30,205 nt of DNA from an uncultured bacterium (GCA_905215155.1 CAJMPJ010000043.1:1-30205), one strand, 5' to 3'. Counted from the stretch's first letter, positions 7,355 through 15,875 are shown. A program made the numbers and translations. The notes: a model not told the origin generated them from the letters alone.

Positions 7355-8809
7355 ATGAGTAATTCAACACAAACATCAGCAAGTAATCGGATTCATGCTT
7401 TGCTTGATGAGAATAGTTTTGTTGAAGTTGGCAGCTATGTAACTGCAAGGAGCACAGACTTTAACATGTCAGCAAAGGAAACTCCGGCTGACGGTGTTGT
7501 TACTGGCTATGGTACGATTGAAGGCTGTCTTGTCTATGTATACAGTCAGGATGCATCAGTTCTTGGCGGTTCCGTAGGGGAGATGCATGCGAAAAAGATC
7601 ACCAAACTTTACAATATGGCTATGAAAACAGGAGCACCTGTGATTGGCTTAGTTGATTGTGCAGGATTGAGACTTCAGGAAGCAACCGATGCTTTGAATG
7701 GCTTTGGCGAGGTTTATTTGAGCCAGACTCTGGCATCCGGTGTAATTCCCCAGATAACAGCAGTATTCGGGGCATGCGGCGGCGGTATGGCTGTTTCCGC
7801 AGCTATGGCAGATTTTACTTTTATGGAGACCAAGGGCGGAAAGCTGTTTGTGAATGCGCCCAATGCCATTGCAGAAAATTACGCGGAGAAATGCAACACA
7901 GCTTCCGCTGATTTCCAGAGCAAAGAAGCCGGCATGGTGGACTTTACAGGAGAAGGTGAGGAGATCTTATCAAAGATCAGAACTCTTGTTTCCATTCTTC
8001 CTGCCAACAATCAGGATGACTTATCTTACAGTGAATGCAAGGACGATTTAAACCGTGTATGTTCTGACCTGGCTAATTACGTTGGAGATACGGCGGTCGC
8101 ACTTACCCAGATTTCCGATGATCATTTCTTTATGGAGACTAAGAAGGAATATGCCCCTTCCATGGTGACTGGATTTATCCGTTTAAACGGCGCAACCGTA
8201 GGCTGCGTTGCGAACAGAACGGAATCTTATGATGAAAGCGGTGTTAAGACAGCTGGCTATGAGGCTCTTCTGACAGCAGACGGATGTGAAAAAGCGGCAG
8301 AATTCGTTCATTTCTGTAATGCATTTGATATTCCTCTTTTAACACTTGTGAATGTGAGAGGCTATGAAGCGACCAAATGTGCAGAAAAGCGCATTGCAAA
8401 AGCATCAGCAAAATTAACTTATGCATTTGCCAATGCAACAGTACCTAAGGTAACGGTTGTGATCGGAGAAGCATTGGGAACCGCATACTTAACCATGAAC
8501 AGCAAGTCCATCGGTTCCGATGTGGTATATGCATGGGAAAAAGCCTCCATCGGCATGATGGACGCAGAGGAAGCAGCAAAGATCATGTATGCAGATGAGA
8601 TTGCAAAAGCAGATGACGCAAAAGCGCTCATTCATGAGAAAGCGGAAAGCTATAAGCTTCTTCAGTCCAGTGCTGTTTCTGCAGCAAAGAGAGGATATGT
8701 TGATGATATCATCGATGCCAGCGAGACAAGAGCCAGAGTAATTGCTGCATTTGAGATGTTATTTACAAAAAATGAGGATCGTCCCGCAAAAAAACATGGC
8801 ACGATTTAG
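7355..8809 (+). CDS. Biotin-dependent carboxyltransferase subunit (MmdA/PccB/12S-like)
   Basis: The protein has 484 residues from ATG 7355, with TGGAGG eight bases upstream; a GTG at 7310 in the same frame has no ribosome site. It belongs to the acyl-CoA carboxyltransferase (crotonase-fold) family. These enzymes move CO2 between carboxybiotin and an acyl-CoA such as propionyl-, methylmalonyl-, malonyl- or glutaconyl-CoA. Both half-domains are recognisable: an N-terminal oxyanion-hole region with GACGGGMAVSAAMADF near residues 139-154, and a C-terminal half with a second CoA-domain core around 334-400. The C-terminal half is divergent: the usual PGF-PG-QE-GII-GAK signature is replaced by GYEATKCAEKRIAKASAKL from G336. 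It is the first of four closely spaced genes with OadG-like, biotin-carrier and OadA-like products. The acyl-CoA used is not predictable from the sequence. Confidence 0.85.
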   Translation: MSNSTQTSASNRIHALLDENSFVEVGSYVTARSTDFNMSAKETPADGVVTGYGTIEGCLVYVYSQDASVLGGSVGEMHAKKITKLYNMAMKTGAPVIGLVDCAGLRLQEATDALNGFGEVYLSQTLASGVIPQITAVFGACGGGMAVSAAMADFTFMETKGGKLFVNAPNAIAENYAEKCNTASADFQSKEAGMVDFTGEGEEILSKIRTLVSILPANNQDDLSYSECKDDLNRVCSDLANYVGDTAVALTQISDDHFFMETKKEYAPSMVTGFIRLNGATVGCVANRTESYDESGVKTAGYEALLTADGCEKAAEFVHFCNAFDIPLLTLVNVRGYEATKCAEKRIAKASAKLTYAFANATVPKVTVVIGEALGTAYLTMNSKSIGSDVVYAWEKASIGMMDAEEAAKIMYADEIAKADDAKALIHEKAESYKLLQSSAVSAAKRGYVDDIIDASETRARVIAAFEMLFTKNEDRPAKKHGTI

Positions 8810-8826
8810 AATGAGGTGACAGGGAT

Positions 8827-9579
8827 ATGAAACTGAATTTGAAACGAGTAGCATTGGGACTTACAATGGCAGTCTGCCTCTTTTCATTCACGATAAACAG
8901 TAAGGCTGAAACCGCACCAACCGAGATCGATGCCAATATTGAGAAACAGATGGAACAGTTTCCGGAACCTTATCTGAAGGCATTTGTGGATTTAAAAGAC
9001 GAAGATGTGCAGGCATTCAAAGCCAAGATGGAGAGCGATGAGAGCGTTGCAGCACTTTCAGCAACGGCAGATTCCTGGCAGAGTATCAAAGGGGATTTAG
9101 GAGCTCTGGTATCCATTGGAAAAGATGTCACAGTAAAGGCTACAGAAGAAGGATACAGCGCAACCGTAAATGCTGTATTTGAAAAACAGAACCTGGATTT
9201 TACCGTCACAATTGATCCCCGGATGACAAAGGTAGTGAGTGCAACCTTTCATCCGGAAAAGACCGCAAACAGTCAGGAAGACTTATATGGCTGGCTGGCA
9301 GTAGGTGCTATCGTCCTTGCGGCGGTGATCGTTGCTGTGCGTAAATACAACGGGGCATCAGACGGCAGCTCTGAAGAGGGCAATGCCAATGCAGCAGCTT
9401 TTGTTCCGGCTGAGTCCGTAGCGGATTCTGTCAGTGCAGAACCGGCAAACCTTGCAGATGATCTGGAACTGGTGGCTGTCATTACTGCTGCGATTGCTGC
9501 AAGTACAGGAAGTTCACCAAGCGGCCTGGTTGTCCGCTCAATCAGACGTGCACCAGCCGGTAAATGGAAAAACGCTTAA
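8827..9579 (+). CDS. OadG-family membrane subunit with N-terminal extracytoplasmic domain
   Basis: In this 250-residue protein, residues 1-27 form a signal peptide. Residues of about 30-148 form an exported alpha+beta domain (VQAFKAKMESDES...TVTIDPRMTKVVSATFHP) resembling DUF3887. Residues 154-171 are a single transmembrane helix. The rest is an acidic, Ala/Ser-rich linker ending in a typical OadG/sodium-pump gamma tail (LVAVITAAIAA, then SGLVVRSIRRAPAGKW). OadG subunits tether the carboxyltransferase to the membrane pump in oxaloacetate and methylmalonyl-CoA decarboxylases. The start is ATG at 8827 with GAGGTG upstream, 17 bases after the carboxyltransferase stop. The oddity is the extracytoplasmic domain, absent from minimal gammas of about 80-100 residues. 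Confidence 0.75.
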   Translation: MKLNLKRVALGLTMAVCLFSFTINSKAETAPTEIDANIEKQMEQFPEPYLKAFVDLKDEDVQAFKAKMESDESVAALSATADSWQSIKGDLGALVSIGKDVTVKATEEGYSATVNAVFEKQNLDFTVTIDPRMTKVVSATFHPEKTANSQEDLYGWLAVGAIVLAAVIVAVRKYNGASDGSSEEGNANAAAFVPAESVADSVSAEPANLADDLELVAVITAAIAASTGSSPSGLVVRSIRRAPAGKWKNA

Positions 9580-9600
9580 ATAATCAGGAGGATTTTCATC

Positions 9601-10011
9601 ATGAAAAATTATACAATTACAGTTAATGGTAATGTTTATGACGTAACCGTAGAAGAGGGCGGCTCCCATGCAGCAGCTCCAAGAGCAGCGGCACCAGCAC
9701 CAGCACCGAGAGCAGCAGCTCCGGCACCTGCAGCAGCACCTGCTCAGGAAGCAGCACCTGCTCCAGCTCCTGCAGCAGCACCTGCAGGCACACAGGGTTC
9801 CGTAACCGTTTCCGCTCCAATGCCAGGAAAGATCCTGGGTATTAAGGTCAGCCCAGGCCAGGCAGTGAAAAAGGGAGAGGTACTGGTTATTCTTGAAGCT
9901 ATGAAGATGGAAAATGAAATCGTATCACCTTCTGACGGAACTGTTGCAAGTATCAATGTAACCACCGGCGAAGCTGTTAATTCCGGTGCAACATTAGCTA
10001 CTTTAAACTAG
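9601..10011 (+). CDS. Biotin carboxyl carrier protein (biotinyl/lipoyl attachment domain)
   Basis: This 136-residue carrier swings carboxybiotin between active sites. The N-terminal 20 residues form a short strand-rich segment. Residues of about 24-64 are an Ala/Pro-rich flexible linker made of APAP and AAPA repeats. Residues 67-136 are a complete biotinyl domain with the EAMKMENE motif, biotin being expected on K102. The start is ATG at 9601 with AGGAGG ten bases upstream. It sits between the OadG-like and OadA-like genes, as separate biotin carriers do in methylmalonyl-CoA decarboxylase (MmdC) and in the 1.3S subunit of propionibacterial transcarboxylase. The repetitive codons reflect the linker and are not a separate repeat element. 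Confidence 0.93.
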   Translation: MKNYTITVNGNVYDVTVEEGGSHAAAPRAAAPAPAPRAAAPAPAAAPAQEAAPAPAPAAAPAGTQGSVTVSAPMPGKILGIKVSPGQAVKKGEVLVILEAMKMENEIVSPSDGTVASINVTTGEAVNSGATLATLN

Positions 10012-10091
10012 GATAAAAGACCGGTGCAACCAGCCGGTATAGGAAAAGGCTCTTAACAGAGCAGATTGAACAATAACCAGGAGGTAAGACA

Positions 10092-11504
10092 ATGGCAGAT
10101 ATAGAGAAAAAGCCGGTCAAGATTGTAGAGACAGCCCTTCGTGATGCTCATCAGTCTTTGATTGCTACAAGAATGACAACCGAACAGATGCTTCCGATTG
10201 TGGAGAAGATGGATAAGGTTGGTTATCATGCAGTAGAATGCTGGGGCGGCGCTACCTTTGATGCGTGCCTTCGCTTTTTAAAGGAAGATCCCTGGATGAG
10301 ACTTAGAAAATTAAGGGATGGCTTTAAGAACACAAAGCTGCAGATGCTGTTCCGCGGACAGAACATCTTAGGTTACAATCATTATGCTGATGATGTGGTA
10401 GAGTACTTTGTTCAGAAATCTCTGGCAAATGGTATTGACATCATCCGTATCTTTGACTGTCTGAATGATATGCGTAACTTACAGACTGCTGTAAGCGCAT
10501 GTAATAAAGAAAAAGGTCATGCTCAGGTGGCATTAAGCTATACCCTGGGTGATGCATATACTTTGGATTACTGGAAAGATATTGCAAAAAGGATCGAAGA
10601 CATGGGTGCTTCTTCTATCTGCATCAAGGATATGGCAGGTCTTTTGATTCCTTACAAAGCAGAAGAGCTGGTGAGTGCACTGAAAGAATCCACCAGTCTT
10701 CCGATTGATGTTCACACGCACTACACTTCCGGTGTTGCTTCCATGACCTATTTAAAGGCAGTGGAGGCTGGTGCTGACATCATTGATACAGCAATGTCAC
10801 CCCTTGCACTTGGAACCAGCCAGCCGGCTACTGAGGTTATGGTTGAGACTTTCCGCGGCACTCCATATGATACAGGCTTTGACCAGAATCTTCTGGCAGA
10901 AATCTGTGCTTATTTACAGCCAATCCGTGAGGAAGCATTAAAGAGCGGACTCTTAAATCCAAAAGTGCTTGGTGTTGATATCAAGACTCTGCAGTATCAG
11001 GTACCTGGCGGAATGCTTTCCAACCTGGTGAACCAGCTGAAGGAAGCCGGACAGGAAGACAAATATATGGAAGTTCTTCAGGAAATCCCAAGAGTCAGAA
11101 AAGACCTTGGAGAAGCACCTCTTGTTACACCTTCGTCTCAGATCGTTGGTACACAGGCAGTTTTAAATGTCATCAGCGGGGAACGTTATAAGATGGTTAC
11201 CAAAGAGACAAAGAAGATGTTCTTAGGTGAATTCGGACAGACCGTAAAACCGTTTAATGCAGAAGTGCAGAAGAAGATCATCGGAGATGAAACTCCTATT
11301 ACCTGCCGTCCGGCAGATAAGATCGAGCCTCAGCTTCCTAAATTCGAGAAAGAATGTGCCCAGTGGAAACAGCAGGATGAAGATGTATTGTCCTACGCAC
11401 TGTTCCCGGCTGTTGCAAAAGATTTCTTTGAATACCGTGCTGCGCAGCAGACCGGTGTGGATCAGACGGTTGCAGATAAAGAAAGCAAAGCATATCCGGT
11501 ATAA
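10092..11504 (+). CDS. Oxaloacetate decarboxylase alpha / pyruvate carboxylase subunit B-like carboxyltransferase
   Basis: This 470-residue TIM-barrel carboxyltransferase interconverts oxaloacetate and pyruvate using carboxybiotin. ETALRDAHQSL supplies the metal-binding D18. CIKDMAGLL has K179 as the carbamylated-lysine candidate. DVHTHYTSG supplies H208 and H210. The PYC_OADA conserved region follows from about residue 290 (QVPGGMLSNL onward). There is no C-terminal biotin domain, unlike full OadA of about 590 residues, which agrees with the separate carrier encoded just upstream. It therefore resembles the 5S transcarboxylase subunit or PycB. The start is ATG at 10092 with AGGAGG seven bases upstream. 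The gene ends the operon at a strong terminator, and no OadB (sodium pump) gene follows. Confidence 0.92.
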   Translation: MADIEKKPVKIVETALRDAHQSLIATRMTTEQMLPIVEKMDKVGYHAVECWGGATFDACLRFLKEDPWMRLRKLRDGFKNTKLQMLFRGQNILGYNHYADDVVEYFVQKSLANGIDIIRIFDCLNDMRNLQTAVSACNKEKGHAQVALSYTLGDAYTLDYWKDIAKRIEDMGASSICIKDMAGLLIPYKAEELVSALKESTSLPIDVHTHYTSGVASMTYLKAVEAGADIIDTAMSPLALGTSQPATEVMVETFRGTPYDTGFDQNLLAEICAYLQPIREEALKSGLLNPKVLGVDIKTLQYQVPGGMLSNLVNQLKEAGQEDKYMEVLQEIPRVRKDLGEAPLVTPSSQIVGTQAVLNVISGERYKMVTKETKKMFLGEFGQTVKPFNAEVQKKIIGDETPITCRPADKIEPQLPKFEKECAQWKQQDEDVLSYALFPAVAKDFFEYRAAQQTGVDQTVADKESKAYPV

Positions 11505-11513
11505 CCGGACTTC

Positions 11514-11541
11514 AGGCCTCCCAGATCGGGAGGCCTTTTTT
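11514..11541 (+). terminator. Terminator of the carboxyltransferase operon
   Basis: A perfect nine-base-pair GC-rich stem, AGGCCTCCC (11514-11522) and GGGAGGCCT (11528-11536), has a five-base loop and is followed by six Ts. It lies ten bases after the last stop codon and closes the four-gene unit. Confidence 0.92.
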
Positions 11542-11601
11542 AATAAACTTTAAAGTTTTTCTTACAAATAATTCCAATTGCCTGAACTTTAACTGATTCA
11601 G

Positions 11602-11631
11602 TTGACACATGGTATGATTTGTCATTATAAT
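11602..11631 (+). promoter_or_regulatory. Consensus promoter of the dockerin/cohesin operon
   Basis: A perfect TTGACA (11602-11607) and a perfect TATAAT (11626-11631) are spaced 18 bases apart. The transcript leader is about 60 bases long to the ATG at 11699. This is the strongest vegetative promoter seen in the window, which suggests that the wall-hydrolase/cohesin pair is well expressed. Confidence 0.8.
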
Positions 11632-11698
11632 AAAGAAATGGATAATTTACATATAATTGTAAGTTTTTAAAATACATAGGGCATATTGGGAGAAACAG

Positions 11699-13975
11699 AT
11701 GAAAAAGTATAAAAAAGCTCGTAAGATGGCCGCGATTCTGGCCAGTGTCCTGGTGCTGGACTCCAGTTTGGGGGTAGTTTCACCATACATCAATGCGTAT
11801 GCATACACAGAAAGGTCGGCTACGGTGAATGCAACTTCACTAAATGTGAGGAGCGGCCCTGGTACGACCTATTCTATCGTAACAAAATTGACCAACGGCG
11901 CCGCTGTTACAGTAACGGATGAAAAAAACGCTTCAGACGGGGCACTGTGGTATCAGATTCGCATTTCCGGTACGGGTGGTAAGTCCGTCACTGGGTATGT
12001 TTCCAAAAGTTTTCTTAAATTTCCGGTATCTTACACCCAGGATGGCAATTTTGAATCCCATCTCACTGCAGAAGGGTTTCCGGAAAGTTATAAAGTGCGT
12101 CTGCGTCAGCTCCATGCTCAGTATCCCCAGTGGGTATTCCGTGCACAAAAGACCAATCTGGACTGGAATACAGCAGTAAAGGAGGAGAGCCAGGTAGGGA
12201 AGACACTGGTGCATACCAGCAGTATTAGCTCCTGGAAGTCCATGCTGAACGGCGCATATAACTGGGATACCAGCACCTGGGTCGGCTTTGACGGGAGCAG
12301 CTGGGTCACGGCTTCGGAAGATATTGTGAAGTATTATATGGATCCGAGAAACTTTCTTGATGAGACCAATGTTTTTCAGTTTTTAAGCCATTCCTATGAC
12401 AGCAGCAAGCAAACCATGGATGGTCTTCAGACCATGATCAAGGGAACCTTTTTGGCCGGAGGTTCTAAAAGCGGGGGAAGTACAACCGAAACCACCGGAG
12501 GCTCTGGCAAAGCCAGTGAAGTAGGACCGGGCGGGGCGGTCAGTCCTTCCAAAGGAGGAAGTACGGAAAGCTCCGGATCCGGTAATGTAAGCCTGGAAGC
12601 ACCCCATGCCTCCATCACCCCCAAAAATCCACGGGTTCTTATGGAATATGGGCCGGGTGCCAGTCTTACCGGTCCGTCTTCCTCTAACACCACCGGAACG
12701 GTGTCCGGAAGCGGTTCTTATGCCAGTATGATCATGAATGCGGCTACCCAGTCGGGAGTCAATCCTTATGTTTTGGCAGCAATGATCATTCAGGAACAGG
12801 GTTCTGCAGGTAACGGCAAAAGTGTTTCCGGTAATGAACCCGGCTACGAAGGATATTACAACTTTTTTAATATAGAAGCATACCAGTCCGGCAGTATGTC
12901 GGCCGTACAGAGAGGCTTATGGTGGGCTTCCCAGGCAGGCAATTACGAAAGACCGTGGAATACTCCTGAAAAATCAATTTTGGGCGGAGCACTATATTAT
13001 GGTAATAACTATGTAAAAGTTGGGCAGGATACATTTTATCTGAAGAAATTTAATGTTCAGGGTTCAAATCTGTATAAGCATCAGTATATGACCAATGTAC
13101 AGGGGGCTGCCTCAGAGGGAGCTGTTTTCTCGAAAGCCTATAACGCGGATATGAAGAAAACGGCCCTGGAGTTTAAGATACCGGTATACAATAACATGCC
13201 TGAGACTCCAGCCAGCCAGCCAACCGGCAACGGCAATCCGAACAATATGCTTTCAAGTTTAAATGTGGAAGGCTTTGTTATGACACCTACGTTCCGCAGA
13301 GATACGCTGGAATACAATTTAATTGTTGATCCAACGGTATCCAACATCAAAGTGTCTGCCTCTCCATTGAATTCCGCATCCTCTGTCAGCGGAACCGGTA
13401 CCATTGCCCTTCAGAGCGGCAACAATGATATCAAGGTAACGGTGACAGCCCAGAATGGAAATGTGAGAGAATATGTTCTCCACGTAGTCCGTCAGAACAA
13501 TGGACCTACCTATACCTCCGGTGTAGGAACTGAGAACAGCAGTTCAGGCTCCAACTCCGGAAGCAGCTATGGTCCGGGAGTAAGCCGTACCAAAGAAGAA
13601 GAGAACAAAGGAACGCCGGGAGGAAGCAATGTTACCATTGCCCCGGTGGGTAATAGTAATATTTCCGTGCAGACTTCCAATGGAGTCATTTTACAGGGAC
13701 CGGGAGCGAGTGCTCAAGTGACGGAGCATGCACCAGAGACTGTGAAACAGATACAGCCCCAGGAAAGCACTTCCGCTCAAAAAGCCTCCCATTCCCTGGG
13801 AGATATTAACGGAGACGGAAAAGTCAACAGCCAGGATGTTTTAAAACTTCAGCGTTACATTCTTGGACTGGAAAAATTCTCGGATCATGAGAAAAAAGCA
13901 GCTGATTTAAACGGAGACGGCAAAGCCGATTCTAAGGATATTCTGCTTTTAAAAAAGAAAATCCTGGGACTCTAA
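11699..13975 (+). CDS. Secreted SH3/glucosaminidase cell-wall hydrolase with C-terminal type I dockerin
   Basis: This is a 758-residue exported protein. Residues 1-35 are a signal peptide. About 38-105 is a bacterial SH3 domain (NVRSGPGTTYSIV). About 115-250 is the conserved segment that accompanies clostridial glucosaminidases. About 250-340 is a Gly/Ser-rich linker. About 340-500 is an endo-beta-N-acetylglucosaminidase (GH73-like) domain with E366 in AMIIQEQGSAG as the likely catalytic acid. About 517-598 is a cadherin-like beta-sandwich (PF12733 type). About 600-698 is a Ser/Gly-rich linker. Residues 701-758 are a dockerin with two calcium loops (D702-N704-D706-K708-D713 and D736-N738-D740-K742-D747). 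It should cleave the glycan strands of peptidoglycan. The start ATG has GGGAGA upstream. The cohesin-bearing gene begins 24 bases after it. Confidence 0.88.
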   Translation: MKKYKKARKMAAILASVLVLDSSLGVVSPYINAYAYTERSATVNATSLNVRSGPGTTYSIVTKLTNGAAVTVTDEKNASDGALWYQIRISGTGGKSVTGYVSKSFLKFPVSYTQDGNFESHLTAEGFPESYKVRLRQLHAQYPQWVFRAQKTNLDWNTAVKEESQVGKTLVHTSSISSWKSMLNGAYNWDTSTWVGFDGSSWVTASEDIVKYYMDPRNFLDETNVFQFLSHSYDSSKQTMDGLQTMIKGTFLAGGSKSGGSTTETTGGSGKASEVGPGGAVSPSKGGSTESSGSGNVSLEAPHASITPKNPRVLMEYGPGASLTGPSSSNTTGTVSGSGSYASMIMNAATQSGVNPYVLAAMIIQEQGSAGNGKSVSGNEPGYEGYYNFFNIEAYQSGSMSAVQRGLWWASQAGNYERPWNTPEKSILGGALYYGNNYVKVGQDTFYLKKFNVQGSNLYKHQYMTNVQGAASEGAVFSKAYNADMKKTALEFKIPVYNNMPETPASQPTGNGNPNNMLSSLNVEGFVMTPTFRRDTLEYNLIVDPTVSNIKVSASPLNSASSVSGTGTIALQSGNNDIKVTVTAQNGNVREYVLHVVRQNNGPTYTSGVGTENSSSGSNSGSSYGPGVSRTKEEENKGTPGGSNVTIAPVGNSNISVQTSNGVILQGPGASAQVTEHAPETVKQIQPQESTSAQKASHSLGDINGDGKVNSQDVLKLQRYILGLEKFSDHEKKAADLNGDGKADSKDILLLKKKILGL

Positions 13976-13999
13976 AGATTTGCAGAAATAGGAGACAAT

Positions 14000-15769
14000 A
14001 TGAATAGGAAACTAAAAAAACTCATAGTCAGTGTGCTGGCTGTCTGTATGATAGCTGTGGTGATGCCCTTTGGACAGATGGTTTCCTGGGCCTCCAATAC
14101 AAAAATTGCTTTTTCAGACCCATCGGTCATGGTGGGGAATGAAGTGACCGTAACCATGAAGGTAACCAGTGACACGCCGCTGGGAACAGCGGAAATCATG
14201 CTGGCTTATGACCCGAATATTCTGGAATTTGTAAGCGGCAGCAATGCCAACGGCGGTGCAGGTGCCATCAAGATTCTGGGAACCATGGATTCAGCCGATC
14301 AGAAGTCATTTCAATTCTCATTGAAATTTAAGACCCTGCAGGCAGGAAATGCGAAAATTAATGTGACCTCCCAGGAGATTTACGATGTGAATTCCCAGCC
14401 TCTTACGGTAAGCAGGCAGGGAAGTTCTACGGTCAAGGTGACTTCACCGGCCACCTATTCCAAGGATGCCACCTTAAAATCTTTGAAAATATCTCCAGGA
14501 ACATTAACTCCCGCATTTTCCCCTTCTGTGGATCAGTATACGGCTGAAGTAGATGCCAACACGGCGGATCTGGTGGTCAATGCAGTGGCAGCCAATGCGG
14601 GCGCCCATGTCACGCTTCAAGGGGAAAAAGGATTAAAGGCCGGAGAAAACCAGGTGGTTGTAAAGGTTACTGCAGAGGACGGCCAGACCGTTAAGAATTA
14701 CACCATAAAGGTAACAAAGCCGGAAGGTGGAGAGACCGTTCCCGCTACCAATGAGAACGGGGAAACGAAGGAAGCAGAATTTGGGGATCTTAAGGTAACC
14801 GTCAACGGAACGGAATACCGCATTGCCACCTCATTTGATGAGTCCACGCTTCCGGAAGGATTTGAGTCTTCCACGTATTCCTATAAGGGAACCGAGGTGA
14901 TGTCGGGCAAGGGACTGGAAAAAGACCTTCTGCTGCTCTATTTAAAGGATGCGGGTGGAAATGGAGGGTTCTTTATTTACAATGAAAGTGCGGACTCCTG
15001 GTCCCAGTTCGTTCAGGTTGAGACCAGCTCTAAGGCCATCGTTGTGATTCCCATTGATTCCGATGCCAAGATACCCGAAGGCTTTACCGAACGACAGGTG
15101 GATATTGACGGAGTGCGGGTGACCGGCTGGGTTGCAAAAACAGAGGCAGAACCGGAATATTGTGTCTTTTACGCCATGAACTGGAATGGGGAGAAGAGCT
15201 TCTACCGTTATGATCTGAAAGAAAAAACGATTCAGAGATATTTCGCTTCAGGAGTATCCGGGGAGGAATATGCGCAACTGACCAAAACCTACAACTCCCT
15301 GACCAAAGATTACCGCATACAGTTTTACATTCTGATTGTGGTAAGCGTAATAGCTCTGGCGCTTCTTGTGGCAGTGATCCTTCTGTTGAGAAGGGGAAAG
15401 GATTCCGGTAATGGAAGCAAACCCACACCAGAAGGCAATCAAAATTACCACGAGCCGGAAGAAGAACTTCCCTCAAGCAGGATAAAAAGGTACAGCCGGG
15501 AAGAGTTCGATAAAACATCTCCTGAGATTAAGCCAGTATCCGGGGAGCCGGAAATCACCATGGACAAGCCGGAAGAGGATGATTTTATTGTAGAATCCAG
15601 TTTAGAAGACGTGGAACGGGCTTTGGGCTCTCATAAGGCGGAACGTCCGGCAGTGAAAAAAGAAGCACAAATGGAAAGATCAGGCCGGCAGGAAAACGTC
15701 AGACAGCCCAAGCAGGATGAGTCCTCCGGGGCTGAAGATGATTTTGAATTTTTGGATATCGATGACTGA
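14000..15769 (+). CDS. Membrane-anchored cohesin-domain protein
   Basis: This is a 589-residue single-pass membrane protein. Residues 1-31 are a signal peptide. About 34-147 form a cohesin-like beta-sandwich with the hallmark AEIMLAYDPNILEF and alternating Val/Thr strands. About 153-240 form a cadherin-like PF12733 module similar to that in the upstream gene product. About 258-425 is an uncharacterised extracellular region. Residues 442-464 are a transmembrane helix followed by RRGK. Residues 465-589 are a charged cytoplasmic tail ending in DDFEFLDIDD. The layout is that of a cell-surface anchor offering one cohesin to a dockerin partner, and the only dockerin in the window is encoded immediately upstream in the same operon. 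The ribosome site AGGAGA is four bases from the ATG. The cohesin call rests on the sequence pattern, and binding is inferred. Confidence 0.78.
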   Translation: MNRKLKKLIVSVLAVCMIAVVMPFGQMVSWASNTKIAFSDPSVMVGNEVTVTMKVTSDTPLGTAEIMLAYDPNILEFVSGSNANGGAGAIKILGTMDSADQKSFQFSLKFKTLQAGNAKINVTSQEIYDVNSQPLTVSRQGSSTVKVTSPATYSKDATLKSLKISPGTLTPAFSPSVDQYTAEVDANTADLVVNAVAANAGAHVTLQGEKGLKAGENQVVVKVTAEDGQTVKNYTIKVTKPEGGETVPATNENGETKEAEFGDLKVTVNGTEYRIATSFDESTLPEGFESSTYSYKGTEVMSGKGLEKDLLLLYLKDAGGNGGFFIYNESADSWSQFVQVETSSKAIVVIPIDSDAKIPEGFTERQVDIDGVRVTGWVAKTEAEPEYCVFYAMNWNGEKSFYRYDLKEKTIQRYFASGVSGEEYAQLTKTYNSLTKDYRIQFYILIVVSVIALALLVAVILLLRRGKDSGNGSKPTPEGNQNYHEPEEELPSSRIKRYSREEFDKTSPEIKPVSGEPEITMDKPEEDDFIVESSLEDVERALGSHKAERPAVKKEAQMERSGRQENVRQPKQDESSGAEDDFEFLDIDD

Positions 15770-15825
15770 TTTAAAATTTCTGTGCCAGACATAACCTTAA
15801 AACGATAGAAATTTTTGAACGAACA

Positions 15826-15875
15826 GAGTTGCTGTGTGGGGCTGGAGATCAGTTTTCATGCAGCAGCTCTTTTTT
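15826..15875 (+). terminator. Terminator after the cohesin gene
   Basis: GAGTTGCTG (15826-15834) pairs with CAGCAGCTC (15861-15869) with one wobble and a few further weak pairs, and is followed by six Ts. The 26-base apical region could pair partly. It ends the dockerin/cohesin unit. Confidence 0.65.

Noticed and set aside
9660..9795. GCA/CCA-rich repetitive DNA in the biotin carrier gene
   Set aside because: It is explained by the Ala/Pro linker that is normal in biotin carrier proteins, so it is not a separate repeat or CRISPR-like feature.
15084..15518. 144-residue minus-strand ORF inside the cohesin-protein gene
   Set aside because: It is a shadow of the strongly supported plus-strand gene and lacks recognisable motifs.
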